DNA of 20,967 nucleotides from Pseudomonas sp. (GTDB lineage: Bacteria; Pseudomonadota; Gammaproteobacteria; Pseudomonadales; Pseudomonadaceae). This document shows positions 7,274 through 14,534 of the stretch, in pieces. The stretch spans positions 1 to 20,967 of the forward strand of contig JAPLSD010000773.1 in the NCBI GenBank assembly GCA_026398835.1, read 5' to 3'. The stretch's first letter is position 1. Each line of letters begins with the position of its first letter. The position numbers and the translations under genes were made by a program. Under the pieces are notes generated by a model. The model saw only the letters and a program-made list of their open reading frames with translations, was not told the DNA's origin and searched no databases.

Positions 7274-8608
7274 TCAAAACAAGGGGAGTGTGTAGGACAT
7301 CACGAGTCGCGTCTGATCCTGGGCGCCGTCACTCGGCACATCACTACGAAGCATCGCGTTTTTCACGCCGAATCCCAGCCCCTTCAAACGGCCGCTTTGA
7401 ATGACGTAGTCAACAATGATGTCGCGCTCCCACTCTTGAGCATCCTGTGCACCGGCCTGGATGATATGAGTGCCACGGTAGTAGCCAACGGACGCTGTCA
7501 GGCCGGGGAATCCAGAAGCAACGAAGTTGTAGGAATACATGCCGAACGCGGTATCTTCGCCCGCCCGCAGGAAGCTTGAGACGAATCTGTCCGTAGGCAG
7601 ATAAGTACTGGAACCGGCAGCACCTTCGCCAGTGCTGGCCTGGTTCAATTGGGTGAAGTTGCTGCCGGAAGACACCCTCTGATAACCACCTGTGAGCGAA
7701 TGGCCGCCCACGTTGTAGGTGAATATCGCGGCCCAGGTGTCATTGTCTATTCGGCCCGGGGTATCGCCAAAGCCGCTGAGTGTGTAACCGGAGGCACGTC
7801 CTTGGGCACTATCGTTTTTCCCCTCCGACCGGGTTCGGAAGTAGCGCAAATCGGTTTTGAATGTTTGCCCTTCGGCAATGGGGAACGTGTGTATCAAGCC
7901 AAGAAAGTCTTGATCGTAATAATTTTCGAGTTGGGCATGGTAATACTGTAGAAGAAGCGGTTTGCTCAATTGATAGTCTGCTCCGGCGAAAGAGAAATTG
8001 TTGCTTTCACGCCGCCCTCCAGCAACGGCCAGCCCCGAACGGTTAGTCGACGCTCGCCCGGTGGCTTCGTTGATGCGCCCGCCAACCAGAGTCAAATTGT
8101 CCAGGGGTTTGGAGGTCAACATTGCGCCTTCGAACAATTGCGGGAGCAGTCGGCCGTCGTTCGCTACCAGGATCGGCAGTTTGGGGAGCAGCGTTCCGAC
8201 CTTGAGTTCGGTGTTCGATAATTTGGCCTTGGCGGTGACACCGAGCCGGCTGAACTCATGGACTGCATTCCCATCGCTGTCATCGGGAAACATGGAACTG
8301 CCCCGATGATTACCTGCCCCTCCGTCCAGGCGTACGCCCAGGGTACCGAGTACATCAAGCCCGAAGCCTAATGTGCCCTCGGTGTAGCCTGACTTGAGAT
8401 CCAGCATGAAGCCATTGCCCCACTCGCGTATTTTGCTTTGGCCTTGAGGACCCGGCTGATTTCTATAGTCGTTATTGAAGTAGAAATTGCGCACGTTCAG
8501 GTTTCCTTGGCTGTCCGCCAGGAAGTCAGCGAAAGCAGTGCCCGGGCCGGCCAACAAGCAGCCAATGGCGCACAGCATTAAAGGATTTACAGGGGAGGTT
8601 TTTGTCAT
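7274..8608 (-). CDS. OprD-family outer-membrane porin
   Basis: This 444-residue protein has a signal peptide ending GPGTAFA, with cleavage likely before DFLADSQ. The OprD-type mature start DSQGNLNVRNFYFNNDYR follows, then many alternating strands and a terminal aromatic, YTLPLF, as expected of an 18-strand beta barrel in the outer membrane. OprD porins pass specific small solutes such as basic amino acids or carboxylates. The start is supported by AGGAG 9 nt upstream. It lies downstream of the ACS-type MFS importer, LysR and FAD dehydrogenase on the same strand, so it probably admits the same organic acid. Which OprD/OpdX subtype it is cannot be told from sequence alone. Confidence 0.9.
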   Translation of the reverse strand: MTKTSPVNPLMLCAIGCLLAGPGTAFADFLADSQGNLNVRNFYFNNDYRNQPGPQGQSKIREWGNGFMLDLKSGYTEGTLGFGLDVLGTLGVRLDGGAGNHRGSSMFPDDSDGNAVHEFSRLGVTAKAKLSNTELKVGTLLPKLPILVANDGRLLPQLFEGAMLTSKPLDNLTLVGGRINEATGRASTNRSGLAVAGGRRESNNFSFAGADYQLSKPLLLQYYHAQLENYYDQDFLGLIHTFPIAEGQTFKTDLRYFRTRSEGKNDSAQGRASGYTLSGFGDTPGRIDNDTWAAIFTYNVGGHSLTGGYQRVSSGSNFTQLNQASTGEGAAGSSTYLPTDRFVSSFLRAGEDTAFGMYSYNFVASGFPGLTASVGYYRGTHIIQAGAQDAQEWERDIIVDYVIQSGRLKGLGFGVKNAMLRSDVPSDGAQDQTRLVMSYTLPLF

Positions 8609-8682
8609 TGTTATGTGCTCCTGTTGTTTTTTTAATTGTTGTTTTGTAGGCGCGCAGGTTTTTTCGAGACGAGTTCAGCCTG

Positions 8683-8704
8683 GCCCTGACAGTTTTATCA
8701 GGGC
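8683..8704. terminator. hairpin between MFS gene and porin gene
   Basis: GCCCTGA (8683-8689) and TCAGGGC (8698-8704) form a perfect 7-bp stem with an 8-nt loop on the path from the MFS gene to the porin gene. No T run follows on the minus strand, so it may slow or trim the transcript rather than end it. Confidence 0.35.
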
Positions 8705-8707
8705 GTA

Positions 8708-8719
8708 CTGAGGCCTCAG
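8708..8719. promoter_or_regulatory. perfect 12-bp palindrome upstream of the porin gene
   Basis: CTGAGGCCTCAG is a perfect palindrome 100 bp before the porin start codon and outside the coding sequence. It could be a regulator site. It is short enough that chance is possible. Confidence 0.25.
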
Positions 8720-8760
8720 CGCATGTGCTTTAAAATTGGCTCGGAAGTGCTGTCAGCTAT

Positions 8761-10080
8761 TTAAACTGTCTGGGCGACAGGTGTCGGGCGCAGGTGGTAA
8801 ACGAGCAAGCCGAGCACACCACCGACGACCAGTATCGAAGCCATGATGTACATCGCCGCGTGGGTATTGCCGGTCACTTGCGTCAACCAACCCACGACAA
8901 TCGTGCTGAAGAAACCGGCAATATTGCCCAGTGAGTTGATCAGCGCGACGCCCGTCGCGGCGGCTGCTCCGCCAACCACTGCGCTGGGCATGCCCCAGAA
9001 AACCGGCAGGCTGCTGACCATCGCGGCCGTGCCGATGGTCAGGCCAATCATGCCGAGCAACAGGTTGTCGCCGAAATAGGTGCCGAAGGCTATGCCCAGT
9101 GCGCCGATGCAGGCGCAAATTGCCAAATGCCAGCGGTACTCCCCACGCCGGTCGGAACTACGCCCTACCAGCACCATAGTGATTGCAGCTGCCGCATAAG
9201 GGATGGCACTGAGCACACCGATAACCGCCGGTTGCTGCACGCCGCTGTTACGGATGATGGTCGGAAGCCAGAAGCTGATCACGTACTGGCCCAGCACCAG
9301 GCAGAAATACACGGCGCCGAGCAGCCAGATCTGCGGATTGACCAAACCGTCGCGCAGGCGATGGCTTTGTTTCTGCGAAGCCTCACGATCGATGGCCGCC
9401 TGCATGCCTTGGCGCTCTTCAGGCGTCAGCCAATGAGCATCGGCGATTCTGTCGCGCAGCAGGAAAAATACCGCCGCCCCTAGGACTACGGCAGGCAGCC
9501 CTTCAATGACAAACAGCCACTGCCAGCCAGCGTAACCCGCAACACCGTTGAGGTTTTGCAGGATAAAACCCGAGATAAGCGCGCCGAGCATGCTCGAGAC
9601 GGGCAGGGCCGTAATGAACATGGCAGTCATCACCCCGCGTCGATGGGTGGGGAACCAGGTGGTGAGATAGAAGATGATGCCGGGAAAGAATCCCGCCTCG
9701 GCAATACCAATCAGCAAACGCAGTGCGTAGAAGGCCAGGGGCGTCTCGATGAACATCATCGCCGCCGACAAAAGTCCCCAGGTCACCATGATGCGAGCGA
9801 TCCAGCGGCGAGCGCCAAAGCGGTGCAGGGCGATGTTGCTGGGGATTTCGAACATCAGGTAGCCGACGAAGAAAATGCCCGCGCCCAAGCCATAAACGGC
9901 ATCACTGAATTTCAGATCGTCGAGCATCTGCAACTTGGCGAAACCGACGTTTACCCGGTCCAGATAAGCGACCAAATAACAGGCAATCAACAGCGGGATA
10001 ATCCGCCAAGCCGTCTTGCGGTAGGCTGATTTCAGGGTGTGGTCGGGCAACACGCCCGTAGGGAGTGGAGGTTGGTTCAT
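8761..10080 (-). CDS. MFS transporter, anion:cation symporter (ACS) type
   Basis: This 439-residue inner-membrane importer has the ACS signature YLDRVNVGFAKLQM at about residues 39-52 in the first membrane segment, FEIPSNIALHRFGARRW between segments, and about 12 hydrophobic spans with a polar central loop (RIADAHWLTPEERQ). ACS members bring in organic anions such as galactonate, tartrate, phthalate or 2-hydroxy acids with protons. The ATG at 10080 is chosen because AGAGG lies 7 nt before it; an ORF extension to 10176 overlaps the lysR stop and lacks a good site. It follows lysR by 47 nt and is two genes below the FAD dehydrogenase, which suggests the dehydrogenase substrate is the cargo. Substrate not determined. 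Confidence 0.88.
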   Translation of the reverse strand: MNQPPLPTGVLPDHTLKSAYRKTAWRIIPLLIACYLVAYLDRVNVGFAKLQMLDDLKFSDAVYGLGAGIFFVGYLMFEIPSNIALHRFGARRWIARIMVTWGLLSAAMMFIETPLAFYALRLLIGIAEAGFFPGIIFYLTTWFPTHRRGVMTAMFITALPVSSMLGALISGFILQNLNGVAGYAGWQWLFVIEGLPAVVLGAAVFFLLRDRIADAHWLTPEERQGMQAAIDREASQKQSHRLRDGLVNPQIWLLGAVYFCLVLGQYVISFWLPTIIRNSGVQQPAVIGVLSAIPYAAAAITMVLVGRSSDRRGEYRWHLAICACIGALGIAFGTYFGDNLLLGMIGLTIGTAAMVSSLPVFWGMPSAVVGGAAAATGVALINSLGNIAGFFSTIVVGWLTQVTGNTHAAMYIMASILVVGGVLGLLVYHLRPTPVAQTV

Positions 10081-10127
10081 GTCTAGCCTCTTTATTGTTG
10101 TTGTCGAAGCGAAGATGAAAATCTTGT

Positions 10128-11075
10128 TCAGGTAGCAGGCAGTAAACGTGTCGAAGGCCATTCGCCGGATCGGCACATGTCATGCACCACCTGGCTTATC
10201 AACTGCGCGATCAAAGTCCGCAGGTTGCTGGGAGGTCGCGTTCCGCAGGTGCAGATACCCAACGTCCGGAACACGCCAGGCGCGACAAAAGGGTGGGCAA
10301 CCAGTCGCCCTTCAGCGATCTCCCGCACCACCGGATTGAGCGGCATGATGGTCGGTCCAATGCCAGCCTCGACGGCACTTTTGAGGATGTTGACCGAGTT
10401 GACTTCCATGGCCACTGCGGCCGGTGCTCGCTGTTGCTGTTGCAGCGCCTGGTCGACAACGGCCCGGGTGCTGTGGCTGTGGGCCTTGCCGGGAAATACC
10501 AGTGGCCGCGCCACCGCTTGGGCCAGGGTCACCTCTCCTGGTGGTGGCGCCTCAGGATCATTGACGCGATGGATCAGATAAAGATCCTCTTCAATCAGTG
10601 GCGTAAAGCTCACTTCCGCGGGCAATCCCGTTGGTGTGAACAGCGCGATGTCTACACTGCCACGGATCAACTGGTCGACCAGATTGCCGGTCAACTCTTC
10701 ATTCAATTGCAGCTCCACCTGAGGGTAGGTCTGGCCCACAGCCTGCAGCAGCGGTAGGGCAATGATCGGTGACACACTCTGGGGCAGCGCCACAATGATG
10801 GAACCCGTCAACACTCCATGCCCTGGCAGAACCGCCGCCTTGGCATCGCGCAGTTGCTTGAGAATGCCCAAGGCATACTCGTAAAAGACCTTGCCGGTCT
10901 CGTTGACGACGATGCCACTATTGCTGCGATGGAACAGCGTGACACCCAATTCTGCCTCCAGCGCGCACATCTGCTTGCTCAGCGCTGATTGCGCGATGAG
11001 TACTTTGCGGGCCGCCTGTGAAAAGCTGCCCGCATCAGCGACGGCCAGGAAGTATTTAAGCTGGCGGATTTCCAT
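10128..11075 (-). CDS. LysR-family transcriptional regulator
   Basis: This 315-residue regulator begins MEIRQLKYFLAVADAGSFSQAARK and continues IAQSALSKQMCALEAELGVTLF, the LysR winged helix-turn-helix, followed by a periplasmic-binding-protein-like effector domain with GSVDIALFTP and GIGPTIMPLNP. The N-terminus resembles Nac/Cbl-type LysR proteins. AGAGG 8 nt upstream supports the start. It is sandwiched in the same direction between the dehydrogenase (24 nt upstream) and the MFS gene (47 nt downstream), which is unusual for LysR genes, as they are more often divergent from their targets. It probably controls this transport and oxidation cluster and senses its substrate; the inducer is unknown. 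Confidence 0.9.
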   Translation of the reverse strand: MEIRQLKYFLAVADAGSFSQAARKVLIAQSALSKQMCALEAELGVTLFHRSNSGIVVNETGKVFYEYALGILKQLRDAKAAVLPGHGVLTGSIIVALPQSVSPIIALPLLQAVGQTYPQVELQLNEELTGNLVDQLIRGSVDIALFTPTGLPAEVSFTPLIEEDLYLIHRVNDPEAPPPGEVTLAQAVARPLVFPGKAHSHSTRAVVDQALQQQQRAPAAVAMEVNSVNILKSAVEAGIGPTIMPLNPVVREIAEGRLVAHPFVAPGVFRTLGICTCGTRPPSNLRTLIAQLISQVVHDMCRSGEWPSTRLLPAT

Positions 11076-11099
11076 AAGTGAACCTCTAGCAATCTCGGA

Positions 11100-12524
11100 T
11101 TACGCCAACGGTGCACCACGAGCGAAGATCTTCCCGGGATTCATCAATTGCTGCGGGTCCAACGCTGCCTTGATGGCAGCCATGGTGTCTACCGCATTCT
11201 GACCAAATTCCGAGAGCAAGAAGGATTGCTTGGTCAGGCCGACGCCGTGTTCACCGGTGCACGAGCCGTTCATGGCAATGGCACGGTCGGCCAGACGGTG
11301 AGCGACGGTGGCAGCCCGTTCGACTTGTGCCGGATCATCCGGATCGATAAGGATCACTGCATGAAAGTTTCCATCGCCAACGTGGCCGAATATGGGGGCC
11401 AACAAGTCGTGCTCCTGCAGGTCGATGGCAGTCGCCTCGATGCATTCGGCCAGTCGCGAGATGGGCACTACAGCATCGGTCGTGACCGAGCGGCATCCTG
11501 GGCGCAGCGCCAGTGCGGCGAAGTAGGCATCATGCCGTGCCTGCCATAGCCGGCTGCGGTCTTCGGGATGCAGTGCCCATTTAAAGTCCTGTCCACCCTG
11601 TTCGTCGGCAAGCATCCGAAGCGTTTCCACCTGCTCCTTGACGCTGGACTCGGATCCATGCAACTCGAAGAATAGGGAGGGAGCTTCTTGCAGTGAGGTC
11701 TTGCTATAGGCATTCAGCGCGCGAACCGTGAGTGCGTCGATCAGCTCGATGCGGGCCATCGGTATGCCCAGCTGGATGGCCTGGATAACAGTGCGAACAG
11801 CGTCGTCGACACTGGGAAAGTTGCAGACTGCCGCCGAAATGGCCTCCGGGATCGGGTGCAGTTTCACCGTAAGTTCGGCAACTGTGGCCAAGGTGCCGCC
11901 GGAGCCTACCAAAAGGTGAGTGAGGTCATAGCCTGACGACGACTTGCGTGCCCGGCCCCCGGTATTCACCACACGGCCGTCGGCAAGGACTGCCGTCATG
12001 GCCAGAACGTTTTCGCGCATTGTTCCGTAGCGCACCGCGTTGGTCCCCGAAGCCCGGGTGGCCGCCATGCCACCCAATGAGGCATCGGCCCCCGGATCGA
12101 CAGGGAAGAACAAGCCAGTACCGTGCAGAGCAGCATTCAATTGCTTGCGGGTCACGCCGGGCTGTACCGTGACGTCCATATCGTCTATACGCACTTCGAT
12201 GATCTGGTTCATGCCCGACACATCTATGCAGATGCCGCCGTGTACTGCATGTAGCCACCCTTCCAGTGAGCTGCCGCTGCCATAGGGGATGATTGGCACC
12301 CGATGATGGTGACAAGCCGTCTGCACACTGACGATCTCGGCAAGGCTGTTCACAAAGGCCACCGCTTGCGGCGGCATTGGTTCAAGGGCGGAAATATCGC
12401 TGCCGTGGTGCTCACGAACACTCACTGAAGTACTGAACCTGTCACCGAGCAGCGCAGTCAGTGTTTCGAGCAGTGCAGATGGCAGCGAATTGAAAGTGAA
12501 CATAAGGGGCGCAGAGCCTTGCAT
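11100..12524 (-). CDS. FAD-linked D-2-hydroxyacid dehydrogenase (D-lactate dehydrogenase / GlcD type)
   Basis: This 474-residue flavoenzyme has the FAD-binding PCMH fold: PYGSGSSLEGW (about 80-90), then FPVDPGADASLGGMAATRASG (about 140-160) and GGRARKSSSGYDL. The C-terminal oxidase domain has GHVGDGNFHA, GEHGVGL and NPGKIF near the end. This set is typical of bacterial D-lactate dehydrogenases that pass electrons to cytochrome or quinone. Where relatives have GSEGTLG this protein has GSGGTLA, a mild deviation. The start is ATG 12524, with AGGAG 8 nt upstream; the ORF extension to 12671 has no good site. It heads the run dehydrogenase-lysR-MFS-porin. The substrate may be D-lactate or another 2-hydroxy acid; context does not decide. 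Confidence 0.88.
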   Translation of the reverse strand: MQGSAPLMFTFNSLPSALLETLTALLGDRFSTSVSVREHHGSDISALEPMPPQAVAFVNSLAEIVSVQTACHHHRVPIIPYGSGSSLEGWLHAVHGGICIDVSGMNQIIEVRIDDMDVTVQPGVTRKQLNAALHGTGLFFPVDPGADASLGGMAATRASGTNAVRYGTMRENVLAMTAVLADGRVVNTGGRARKSSSGYDLTHLLVGSGGTLATVAELTVKLHPIPEAISAAVCNFPSVDDAVRTVIQAIQLGIPMARIELIDALTVRALNAYSKTSLQEAPSLFFELHGSESSVKEQVETLRMLADEQGGQDFKWALHPEDRSRLWQARHDAYFAALALRPGCRSVTTDAVVPISRLAECIEATAIDLQEHDLLAPIFGHVGDGNFHAVILIDPDDPAQVERAATVAHRLADRAIAMNGSCTGEHGVGLTKQSFLLSEFGQNAVDTMAAIKAALDPQQLMNPGKIFARGAPLA

Positions 12525-12701
12525 GCCGGGATCTCCTGTTATTGTTTTAGTGCCGGGCGAAAGTTCAAAGCATCCGGTACGGGGGAGTTGTAGCTGGCTA
12601 TATCCTAGCCGCATGGCCGGGCGTACGGTTGTGCAGAATTGAGATACCACTATCCCTGGAGTAGATAGCACAACGGAGGACAGAACTTAGGACACAAGGA
12701 C

Positions 12702-12730
12702 GTCCGCTATTGGCCGATTTCTGCCGGTCA
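12702..12730 (+). repeat. dispersed short repeat, copy B
   Basis: Reads gtccgctattggccgatt followed by tctgccggtca, the best-preserved member of the five-copy family. It lies in the 279-bp gap between the thiol flavoprotein gene and the FAD dehydrogenase, which otherwise holds only the dehydrogenase leader. Confidence 0.55.
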
Positions 12731-12803
12731 CGAAGGGCCGTTCGCGACCCAAAGCGGTCACGGTGCCGGGTGCATCATCGCTGAGTCCGCTTACTACCCG
12801 TAT

Positions 12804-13691
12804 TCAGCGAAAGATCAGTGACTGGTGTACCGCGCCGCCCGTGCGTGCGCCATCACCCACTGCGATTGCCACATTACCTGCGGCTATTGCCGCATCCCCG
12901 CAGGCAAATACGCCGGGGACACTTGTTTGGCGTATCGCATCGACCTTGATGAACTCACCCGTCGGGCCGGCTTCAAACTCGCACCCCAGTTGCGCTGCCA
13001 GTGGGCTGCCCATGCGTGTCCGAGGCTGAGTGAACAGCCCTGCAAGTTTGATCACACGACCGCTGGCGAGCGTCACATCGGCTTGTTCCCCTCCAACCGA
13101 CAGGACAGGTTCGCGCTCCACCGCCACCCCGCGCCTGGCCAGCTTTGCCAACTGGTCGGCATCAGGTTCGAGTATCTCGTTGAGGAATAGGGTTGTGGGT
13201 CCCCAGTCGGGCAACATTAGCGCTTGGTGGATGGCCATTGGCGAAGCCGCCAATACTCCAATCGGTCTGCCGTCCAATTCATATCCGTGGCAATACGGAC
13301 AATGAAACACTCGCTGACCCCAGCGCTCTGACAACCCGGGAACCTCAGGCAACTCATCCACCACCCCTGTGGCCAGGATCAAATGCCGCGCCGCGAATTG
13401 TTCCCCGTTCGCGGCTGTTATCACATATCCACCATCGTCCGACGTTGCCTGGATGGCGGGTTGTGAAAGCCACTCTACTGTGGGGTATGCCTGCAACTGA
13501 GCACGTGCCTCGCTGGCAATCGTGCCGGGATTACGACCGTCCTGCCCAAGAAATCCATGTGAGCTGTGAGCAAACCGGTTACGGCGTTGACCTGCGTCGA
13601 TCACCAACACCTTCCGGCGCGCCCGTGCCAGTTGCAAACCTGCGGAAATGCCGGAATAGCTGCCGCCAACGATGATCACGTCATAAACCAT
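12804..13691 (-). CDS. thioredoxin-reductase-like FAD flavoprotein with CPYC motif (possible dithiol oxidase)
   Basis: This 295-residue protein starts with an FAD Rossmann motif, VYDVIIVGGSYSGISAGLQ. The redox pair is Cys131 and Cys134 in FHCPYCHGYE, and the FAD-binding end is GVFACGDAAIAAGNV. Thioredoxin reductases carry CATC and a GGGDSA-type NADPH motif; here the pair is CPYC and the second nucleotide site reads VLAASPMAIHQAL, with no GxGxxA. CPxCHG plus loss of that motif recalls the dithiol oxidases GliT and HlmI, which use oxygen rather than NADPH. The reaction is inference. GGGAGA 8 nt upstream supports the start. It is divergent from an Rrf2 regulator that probably controls it. Confidence 0.82.
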   Translation of the reverse strand: MVYDVIIVGGSYSGISAGLQLARARRKVLVIDAGQRRNRFAHSSHGFLGQDGRNPGTIASEARAQLQAYPTVEWLSQPAIQATSDDGGYVITAANGEQFAARHLILATGVVDELPEVPGLSERWGQRVFHCPYCHGYELDGRPIGVLAASPMAIHQALMLPDWGPTTLFLNEILEPDADQLAKLARRGVAVEREPVLSVGGEQADVTLASGRVIKLAGLFTQPRTRMGSPLAAQLGCEFEAGPTGEFIKVDAIRQTSVPGVFACGDAAIAAGNVAIAVGDGARTGGAVHQSLIFR

Positions 13692-13706
13692 GGATCAGTC
13701 TCCCTG

Positions 13707-13729
13707 GTTCTTCGACCTGCTCGAAGAAC
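13707..13729 (-). promoter_or_regulatory. perfect leader hairpin of the thiol flavoprotein gene
   Basis: GTTCTTCGA (13707-13715) and TCGAAGAAC (13721-13729) form a 9-bp perfect stem with a 5-nt loop. In the minus-strand transcript it ends a few bases before the ribosome binding site GGGAGA. It could shield or expose that site, stabilise the message or bind a protein. Confidence 0.5.
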
Positions 13730-13736
13730 TCTAGAC

Positions 13737-13750
13737 ACAACGTAAGTTAC
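13737..13750. promoter_or_regulatory. Rrf2 operator, site 1
   Basis: ACAACGTAAGTTAC contains the perfect dyad GTAA-G-TTAC. The same 14-mer, with one mismatch, lies inverted at 13776-13789. The two dyad centres are 34 bp apart in the gap between the divergent rrf2 and flavoprotein genes. Confidence 0.6.
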
Positions 13751-13762
13751 ATGATGTCGGCG

Positions 13763-13768
13763 TGTCAA
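13763..13768 (-). promoter_or_regulatory. -35 box of the thiol flavoprotein promoter
   Basis: A consensus TTGACA on the minus strand (13768-13763) sits between the two Rrf2 dyads. A 17-bp spacer would put the -10 region inside operator site 1. The -10 match itself (TTACGT) is poor, so the promoter would need help or be weak. Confidence 0.4.
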
Positions 13769-13775
13769 CAGTCTC

Positions 13776-13789
13776 GTAACTTATGTTGT
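13776..13789. promoter_or_regulatory. Rrf2 operator, site 2
   Basis: GTAACTTATGTTGT is the inverted partner of site 1 (13 of 14 positions agree). It lies upstream of the consensus -35 box for the flavoprotein gene and about 45 nt before the rrf2 start codon. Confidence 0.6.
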
Positions 13790-13832
13790 ATCGAGCGATA
13801 CTCACTGCCAGTAATTCAGGAGTCCGCTATTC

Positions 13833-14261
13833 ATGAGAAATGACACTCGCTTGTCCCGCATGCTGCACGTGCTGATCCACATGGCTCGCCATGAACAGCC
13901 CGCCACGTCCGATACCATCGCGCAGATGCTCGGTACCAACCCAGTGGTGGTTCGGCGGACCATGGCGCTGCTCAAGGAAGAGGGTTATGTGCGCTCAGAA
14001 AAGGGGCACCGTGGAGGGTGGACGCTGGCGAAACCGCTAGCAGAGATGACACTGTTGAACATCCATCAGGCCTTGGGCTCGTCCTCGCTTTTCGCCATCG
14101 GTTTGTCGACTGACCATCCAGAATGCCTGGTCGAACAAGCGGTGAATGCTGCGCTAACCGAAGCGTTTGATGCGGCGCAGGCATTGCTTATAGATCGCTT
14201 GGGGAGCGTCACCCTTGAACAGCTGGCCAGTGATTTCGAACGGCGCTATCAAAGTCTGTAA
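13833..14261 (+). CDS. Rrf2-family transcriptional regulator without an iron-sulphur cysteine cluster
   Basis: This 142-residue protein has the Rrf2 winged helix-turn-helix: RLSRMLHVLIHMA, SDTIAQMLGTNPVVVRRTMALL and the wing KGHRGGWTLAKP at residues 57-68. IscR and NsrR have three cysteines for an iron-sulphur cluster; this protein has only Cys98 in HPECLVEQA, as in the cluster-free, single-cysteine sensors of the family. A thiol-based or small-molecule signal is therefore more likely. AGGAG lies 10 nt before the start. It is divergent from the CPYC flavoprotein, and the gap carries two matching dyads, so it probably represses both. Signal unknown. Confidence 0.88.
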   Translation: MRNDTRLSRMLHVLIHMARHEQPATSDTIAQMLGTNPVVVRRTMALLKEEGYVRSEKGHRGGWTLAKPLAEMTLLNIHQALGSSSLFAIGLSTDHPECLVEQAVNAALTEAFDAAQALLIDRLGSVTLEQLASDFERRYQSL

Positions 14262-14316
14262 ACCCGTGATCTACAGAGCAGCGTTTAGAAGCACCTGGCC
14301 GAAACGGCATGTGCGG

Positions 14317-14344
14317 ATGCCTGCTTTTGGCCGTTTTCTGCCCC
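14317..14344 (+). repeat. dispersed short repeat, copy C
   Basis: Reads atgcctgcttttggccgt followed by tttctgcccc, a member of the five-copy family, in the gap after the rrf2 gene. That gap (14262-14534) holds nothing else I can support. Confidence 0.5.
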
Positions 14345-14534
14345 AGCGTGAAGTGCAACAACTGATCACGCTTAGTTGATGGGGTGGTAAAAATGATACT
14401 GGTTGCGGTGGCCGTTGCAGCGGGAACTTCAGGGTACTGGCCAGGTCAATAGGGGCCCTGTGTCGGAGATGCCGAGCAGCGCTGTGGCCTGTTTTACGGC
14501 AGTGCCGTCCGAGATCAGCCGAGTCCGCCCCCTG

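Noticed and set aside
12651..12675. GATA/TATC dyads near the dehydrogenase leader as a regulator site
   Set aside because: Arms are 4-5 bp only, with overlapping alternatives, so chance is likely.
14393..14452. 20-codon ORF beginning MILVAVAVAAG with GGGGTGG upstream
   Set aside because: It is short, low in complexity, ends before the TPR gene and has no coding support beyond its ribosome-binding-like site.
14403..14534. N-terminal extension of the TPR protein from TTG 14403 or ATG 14469
   Set aside because: It would put about 22 to 44 residues before the signal peptide, and neither start has a well-spaced ribosome binding site.
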